DNA from: an uncultured Flavobacteriales bacterium
Lineage (GTDB): Bacteria > Bacteroidota > Bacteroidia > Flavobacteriales > BACL11
Direction of reading: 5' to 3'
NCBI GenBank assembly: GCA_913047525.1
Contig: CAJWUS010000034.1
Span: 1-10,765 of the forward strand
Length of the DNA: 10,765 bases
Positions 7,929 through 10,765 of the stretch are shown here, piece after piece. Every line of letters begins with the position of its first letter. Within the stretch, counting starts at the first letter, position 1. The position numbers were made by a program, and so were the translations under genes. The notes under the pieces are model-generated. The model saw only the letters and a program-made list of their open reading frames with translations. It searched no databases and had not been told where the DNA came from.

Positions 7929-7950
7929 GGTGTAAAGATATTAAATAATC

Positions 7951-7958
7951 TATTTTTG
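7951..7958 (+). promoter_or_regulatory. Putative -7 element for the 107-residue gene
   Basis: TATTTTTG, identical to the element before pgk and also followed by C, ends 5 nt before the ATG at 7964. No clear TTG is seen about 20 nt upstream. The same octamer at almost the same distance from two unrelated starts supports a promoter with a very short or absent leader. Confidence 0.45.
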
Positions 7959-7963
7959 CGCTT

Positions 7964-8287
7964 ATGGAAAAGCTGAATAATAAATGGGATACTTTACTTT
8001 TAAAGTTACAAAAAGATATAGCAGAAGACATAGACCTTAAAGGAGTTCTTTTCTTGATTGGGGTGCAAGAGCTACAAATGGGGATTAAAGAATTTAGCAA
8101 AGAAGAAAAGCAAGACATCCTGCACCTTGCGGTGTGCAAACTGCTTACGCCTTATGGTTATTTTAAATTTGAGAAAGTGGATGAAGATGGTTGGCCACAC
8201 TGGATAGAATTAAAAGCCATTAAAAATCTTAGTGGAAAACAGCAGGATTTGCTAATAAAAGAAGCTATTCTCACTTATTTCTCTTAA
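7964..8287 (+). CDS. Conserved Bacteroidota protein of unknown function
   Basis: A 107-residue, charged, soluble protein with no signal peptide or membrane segment. I recognise the pattern from other Bacteroidota genomes but know of no assigned function. Conserved-looking blocks are 'LKGVLFLIGVQELQMG' (25-40), 'FSKEEKQDILHLAVCKLL' (44-61), 'YGYFKFEKVDEDGWPHW' (64-80) and a C-terminal 'LLIKEAILTYF' (96-106). It appears mainly helical, with the invariant-looking 'DGWPHW' as a possible turn or binding site. It is transcribed alone from the short spacer shared with the CvpA-family gene, and its stop overlaps the convergent lipoprotein stop by 4 nt. The exact fit of start, promoter element and conserved blocks makes it a real gene. 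His, Cys and Trp in conserved positions would allow metal or ligand binding, but this is speculation. Confidence 0.75.
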   Translation: MEKLNNKWDTLLLKLQKDIAEDIDLKGVLFLIGVQELQMGIKEFSKEEKQDILHLAVCKLLTPYGYFKFEKVDEDGWPHWIELKAIKNLSGKQQDLLIKEAILTYFS

Positions 8288-8652
8288 TCGATTTCGACTG
8301 TTTTGCTAACGGTTTTGTGTTTTAGTAAACGGATTACATTACTTCCTGTAAGTTCGTTAGTTCCAACCCACTTGCTCACATCAATATTTAAAATTGCTTC
8401 ATGTTCAAATATATGCTCTGTTTTTCCGCTTGCATCTGTCCATTGTTCATCAGAAATAATTGAAGGAGACCCCGCTTGACTAATCTGTCCGTCCTGATGC
8501 AGCTTTACTCTTGCGTCTTTAACAACATCTCCATTGACATCAATAACTGTAATACTTGCCATGGTGTCAGCATCTTTTTTGCAAGCGCTAAGCGTGCACA
8601 TAAAAGCGATAATCCCTCCAAGAAATAAAAATTTAAAAAAATTGTTTTTCAT
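8284..8652 (-). CDS. Small lipoprotein with transthyretin-like beta domain
   Basis: 122 residues. The signal peptide ends in 'LSAC' with lipidated Cys24. The residues after it, 'KKDAD', are acidic and resemble the Bacteroidota lipoprotein export signal (Lys followed by Asp/Glu), so display on the outer cell surface is plausible. The mature part begins 'ASITVIDVNGDVVKDARVKL' (32-51) and continues 'TDASGKTEHIFEHEAILNID' (72-91). This is the strand and turn pattern of carboxypeptidase-regulatory/transthyretin-like Ig folds. It ends with a paired beta strand. No enzyme motif is present. It is divergent from pheS (60 nt) and convergent with the 107-residue gene (4 nt overlap). It may be a small surface or periplasmic binding module; I cannot name a partner. 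Confidence 0.72.
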   Translation of the reverse strand: MKNNFFKFLFLGGIIAFMCTLSACKKDADTMASITVIDVNGDVVKDARVKLHQDGQISQAGSPSIISDEQWTDASGKTEHIFEHEAILNIDVSKWVGTNELTGSNVIRLLKHKTVSKTVEID

Positions 8653-8690
8653 AATTGTTTTAATTATTGCTTTCTTTGTAATTGAAAAAG

Positions 8691-8698
8691 CAAATATA
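8691..8698 (-). promoter_or_regulatory. Putative -7 element for the small lipoprotein gene
   Basis: On the minus strand this reads TATATTTG, an exact TAnnTTTG match followed by C, ending 38 nt before the ATG at 8652. It predicts a leader of about 30 bases, longer than at the other genes here. A TTG about 20 nt upstream was not found, as that region is the start of pheS. Confidence 0.4.
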
Positions 8699-8712
8699 TA
8701 TAAATTATTTAG

Positions 8713-9726
8713 ATGTTAGAAAAGGTAAAGGATTTACTGCATGAGGTTGAAAATTTTACTCCCAAATCAGAAAAAGAAGTAGAAGAGTTTCGTTTGGATT
8801 TTTTGGGGAAAAAGGGTTGTTTAAGTGAGTTGTTTGCTGCTTTTAAAGATGCCCCAAATGAAAGCAAAAAAGCATTTGGAAAGGCAATAAACACCTTAAA
8901 GCAAAATGCGCAAGCAAAAGTTGAGGCCTACAAGGGTAGCTTTGAAACAGAAGAAAAGGGAGAAGGGATAGATTTAAGCCGCCCTGTTTCCTTGGACAAT
9001 TTAGGAAGTAGACATCCTATTTCTCTAATCCGAAATGAAATTGTAGATATTTTTAATCGCATTGGTTTCACTATTTCTGAAGGGCCTGAAATTGAAGACG
9101 ATTGGCATAATTTTTCTGCTCTTAATACTCCTAAAGAACATCCTGCGAGAGATATGCAGGATACTTTTTTTATTCAAACTAATCCAGATATTTTATTAAG
9201 GTCTCATACTTCTACTGTTCAAGTGAGATATATGAACGAAAACAAACCTCCAATACGAACAATATCTCCAGGTAGGGTATATAGAAATGAGGCTATTTCG
9301 GCTCGTGCTCATTGTCTTTTTCATCAGGTGGAGGGCTTGTATGTTGATGAAAATGTAAGTTTTGCTGATTTAAAACAATGTCTTCTTTATTTTGCAAAAG
9401 AAATGTTTGGAGAAAAAACAAAAATTAGATTACGCCCATCTTATTTTCCTTTTACAGAACCTTCTGCTGAAGTAGATGTAAGTTGTAATATTTGTAGTGG
9501 AAAGGGTTGCAATGTCTGTAAAAACACTGGTTATTTGGAAATCTTAGGTTGTGGTATGGCTGACCCGAATGTATTGGAAAATTGTGGTATTGACTCTAAA
9601 AAATACAGTGGTTTTGCTTTTGGAATGGGAATTGAAAGAATTGCTATGCTAAAATACGGGGTAAATGACTTACGCCTGTTTTTTGAAAATGACGTTCGTT
9701 TCTTAAAACAATTTTCTTCTTTATAG
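8713..9726 (+). CDS. pheS: Phenylalanine--tRNA ligase alpha subunit
   Basis: Alpha chain of the (alpha-beta)2 enzyme that charges tRNA-Phe in the cytosol. The 337 residues fit the bacterial family. An N-terminal helical arm (1-80) for tRNA contact is followed by the class II catalytic core: 'LGSRHPISLIRNEI' (97-110), 'GPEIEDDWHNFSALN' (124-138), 'HPARDMQDTFF' (143-153), 'RSHTSTVQVR' (163-172), motif 2 'RTISPGRVYRNE' (182-193), 'HQVEGLYVD' (204-212) and motif 3 'GFAFGMGIERIAMLKYG' (300-316). A Cys cluster, Cys258-x2-Cys261-x4-Cys266-x2-Cys269, sits in the insertion before the 'GCGM' strand and may bind zinc; I recall it from other Bacteroidota PheS sequences. pheT is not adjacent, so the subunits are encoded apart. 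The stop is 2 nt from the stop of the convergent surface-protein gene. Confidence 0.97.
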   Translation: MLEKVKDLLHEVENFTPKSEKEVEEFRLDFLGKKGCLSELFAAFKDAPNESKKAFGKAINTLKQNAQAKVEAYKGSFETEEKGEGIDLSRPVSLDNLGSRHPISLIRNEIVDIFNRIGFTISEGPEIEDDWHNFSALNTPKEHPARDMQDTFFIQTNPDILLRSHTSTVQVRYMNENKPPIRTISPGRVYRNEAISARAHCLFHQVEGLYVDENVSFADLKQCLLYFAKEMFGEKTKIRLRPSYFPFTEPSAEVDVSCNICSGKGCNVCKNTGYLEILGCGMADPNVLENCGIDSKKYSGFAFGMGIERIAMLKYGVNDLRLFFENDVRFLKQFSSL

Positions 9727-9739
9727 CTTTATTCTATAA
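9721..9739. terminator. Weak inverted repeat at the pheS / surface-protein junction
   Basis: TTATAG (9721-9726), a 7-nt loop and CTATAA (9734-9739) form a 6-bp inverted repeat containing the stop codons of both convergent genes. It has only one G-C pair, so as a bidirectional terminator it would be weak. It is reported because it is the only symmetrical structure in the 2-nt intergenic gap. Confidence 0.2.
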
Positions 9740-10765
9740 TTATTCTTTTCTCTACTGTTCCATCATCATATTTATAGAAAAGGGGTGTATTCTTTTTTCG
9801 TTTAGATTTTCTTCCAAGGATATCAGTAATTCTATTAAGCTTACGATCTGAATTCATTTCTTCAATTGAGGAAACAATAATAGAAACAGATAAACTTACT
9901 GTATCCCCAACACAACCATTTACATCTGTTTCTAGAACATAAATAATATCTTGACCTGCTGAATTCCATATCACATCTATCGTGTTTGTGCCTAATCCTG
10001 ATTGTATACTACCGCTATTCATCCACCAATTATATGTTGAACCAAAGCTCTGTGTTACGGAATAAGTTTCTGTTTGAAATTGTGTAGTATTAATTGAGCC
10101 AGTAATAGCAGAAGTATTTACTGCATTAAAGAGTTCAAAAGGAGGGTTAGATACTCCTTGACAGCCATTAGAATCAGTAACATTTACATAATAAACACCT
10201 AATGAATCAACAGTTATTTGTTGTGTAGTTGCTCCTGTATTCCAATTAAAGCTAGCAAAATTACCTGCATCTAATATTACTTGACCATTTGGCTGACATA
10301 AAGAGTCATTTCCAGGAGTATTAATGGTAAAATAAAATTGTCCTGTTGCAGAAGCAATTGTTACAGTATTAGATATTGCTGTACATCCTGTAGGATAAGT
10401 AACCGTTACAAAATAGTTTCCTGCATTATTTACAACTATAACTTGACTAGTGCTGTTATTACTCCATAAATATGAAGAATATCCTGAACCTGCATCTATA
10501 GTAACCGACCCATTACAAAGAGAATAACCAGTTGTACTTAAAGATATTGATTGAGGAGATATGTTTACAGTAGTTGTATCTGAAATTCCTGTACAGCCGT
10601 TTCCATCAATTACGGCTAAAGCATAATTACCGGTTAATGTTGTAGCTATTGAAGAGGAAGTAGCGCCAGTACTCCAATTGTATTGACTAAAACCAGCTGG
10701 TCCATTTATGAAAACAGTATCTCCTTGACAAATAAATACAGAATCAGGAGTTGATAAAGTTATTG
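9729..10765 (-). CDS. Repeat-rich T9SS-type surface protein, C-terminal part (5' partial)
   Basis: The minus-strand frame is open from the right edge to the TAA at 9729, giving 344 codons with no stop; the true start lies outside the window, and the ATG at 10022 is internal. The visible protein has three Ig-like repeats (about 68-75 residues), then a PKD-like domain, a short linker, and a basic tail ending 'YDDGTVEKRIIIE'. The repeats share 'W' plus 'TGATT'-like turns, a 'G-x-Y-x-V-x-V' strand and a closing 'NGC' or 'TGC', with a second Cys near the start of each unit. Such repeats are typical of very long Bacteroidota adhesins or gliding-related surface proteins. The tail strongly resembles the end of T9SS cargo proteins, so export by T9SS is likely. 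Composition is rich in Thr, Ser, Asn and Val and almost free of Lys until the tail. The ligand is unknown. Confidence 0.85.
   Translation of the reverse strand, partial: ITLSTPDSVFICQGDTVFINGPAGFSQYNWSTGATSSSIATTLTGNYALAVIDGNGCTGISDTTTVNISPQSISLSTTGYSLCNGSVTIDAGSGYSSYLWSNNSTSQVIVVNNAGNYFVTVTYPTGCTAISNTVTIASATGQFYFTINTPGNDSLCQPNGQVILDAGNFASFNWNTGATTQQITVDSLGVYYVNVTDSNGCQGVSNPPFELFNAVNTSAITGSINTTQFQTETYSVTQSFGSTYNWWMNSGSIQSGLGTNTIDVIWNSAGQDIIYVLETDVNGCVGDTVSLSVSIIVSSIEEMNSDRKLNRITDILGRKSKRKKNTPLFYKYDDGTVEKRIIIE
9732..9845 (-). other. Putative T9SS C-terminal sorting tail
   Basis: The last 38 residues read 'RKLNRITDILGRKSKRKK' followed by 'NTPLFYKYDDGTVEKRIIIE'. The 'DILGR' and 'YDDGTVEK' elements and the short final strand are the pattern I know from the ends of many secreted Bacteroidota proteins. 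It is shorter than the classic 70-80 residue type A domain, which may take in the linker upstream (9846-9878). The function is inferred from family knowledge; no T9SS core gene lies in the window. Confidence 0.65.
10128..10763 (-). repeat. Three tandem Ig-like protein repeats
   Basis: Unit 1 is 10560-10763, unit 2 is 10353-10559 and unit 3 is 10128-10352, read on the minus strand. Each has an early Cys ('ICQG', 'LCNG', 'LCQP'), a central Trp ('YNWSTGAT', 'YLWSNNST', 'FNWNTGAT'), a 'GNYALAV', 'GNYFVTV' or 'GVYYVNV' strand and a closing 'GNGC', 'PTGC' or 'SNGC'. The Cys pair could form a disulfide in each unit. The copies are diverged at DNA level, so this is an old protein repeat rather than a recent tandem duplication. 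The array probably continues beyond the right edge. Confidence 0.8.

Noticed and set aside
7933..7940. TATCTTTA as a promoter for the CvpA-family gene
   Set aside because: It is one base off consensus and only 4 nt before the ATG, so transcription would begin inside the start codon region.
7864..8139. 91-residue minus-strand frame across the CvpA / 107-residue gene spacer
   Set aside because: It overlaps two supported genes in other frames and resembles no known protein.
9729..10022. A separate 97-residue gene starting at 10022
   Set aside because: The same frame continues without a stop to the right edge and encodes Ig-like repeats, so this is only the end of a larger gene.

Overview
The window is AT-rich DNA from a member of the Bacteroidota, most likely the Flavobacteriales or a close relative. 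Four things point there: a gldH gliding-motility lipoprotein gene, a RicT/PSP1 protein with a Cys-rich N-terminus, a large surface protein ending in the C-terminal tail typical of type IX secretion (T9SS) cargo in this phylum, and TAnnTTTG promoter elements close to start codons. No rRNA, tRNA, CRISPR array or insertion sequence was seen, and no stretch above 300 bases lacks a gene.

Layout. (1) 1-3396, plus strand: two tandem CotH-type kinase-like genes. The first enters from the left edge and joins the end of a CotH domain to an FnIII-like domain and a right-handed beta-helix. The second is a complete CotH lipoprotein. (2) 3393-6137, minus strand: a compact operon read holB, ricT, gldH (DNA polymerase III delta', PSP1/RicT protein, gliding lipoprotein). 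(3) 6206-9726: single genes on alternating strands. These are pgk (+), a CvpA-family membrane protein (-), a conserved 107-residue protein of unknown function (+), a small lipoprotein (-) and pheS (+). (4) 9729-10765, minus strand: the C-terminal part of a repeat-rich secreted surface protein, open at the right edge.

Packing is very tight. All four tail-to-tail pairs overlap or nearly touch (4, 14 and 4 nt overlaps, then a 2 nt gap). The three divergent pairs share 68, 35 and 60 nt. Terminators must therefore lie inside coding sequence or be absent, and leaders are very short.

Most genes are housekeeping: glycolysis, tRNA charging and replication clamp loading. The accessory interest lies at the two ends (the CotH pair and the T9SS-type repeat protein) and in the two small genes of unknown role. 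GldH and the T9SS-type tail fit together, since gliding adhesins and T9SS share machinery in this phylum, but nothing in the window shows a direct link. I found no clearly undescribed multi-gene system; the CotH plus beta-helix pair is the best candidate.
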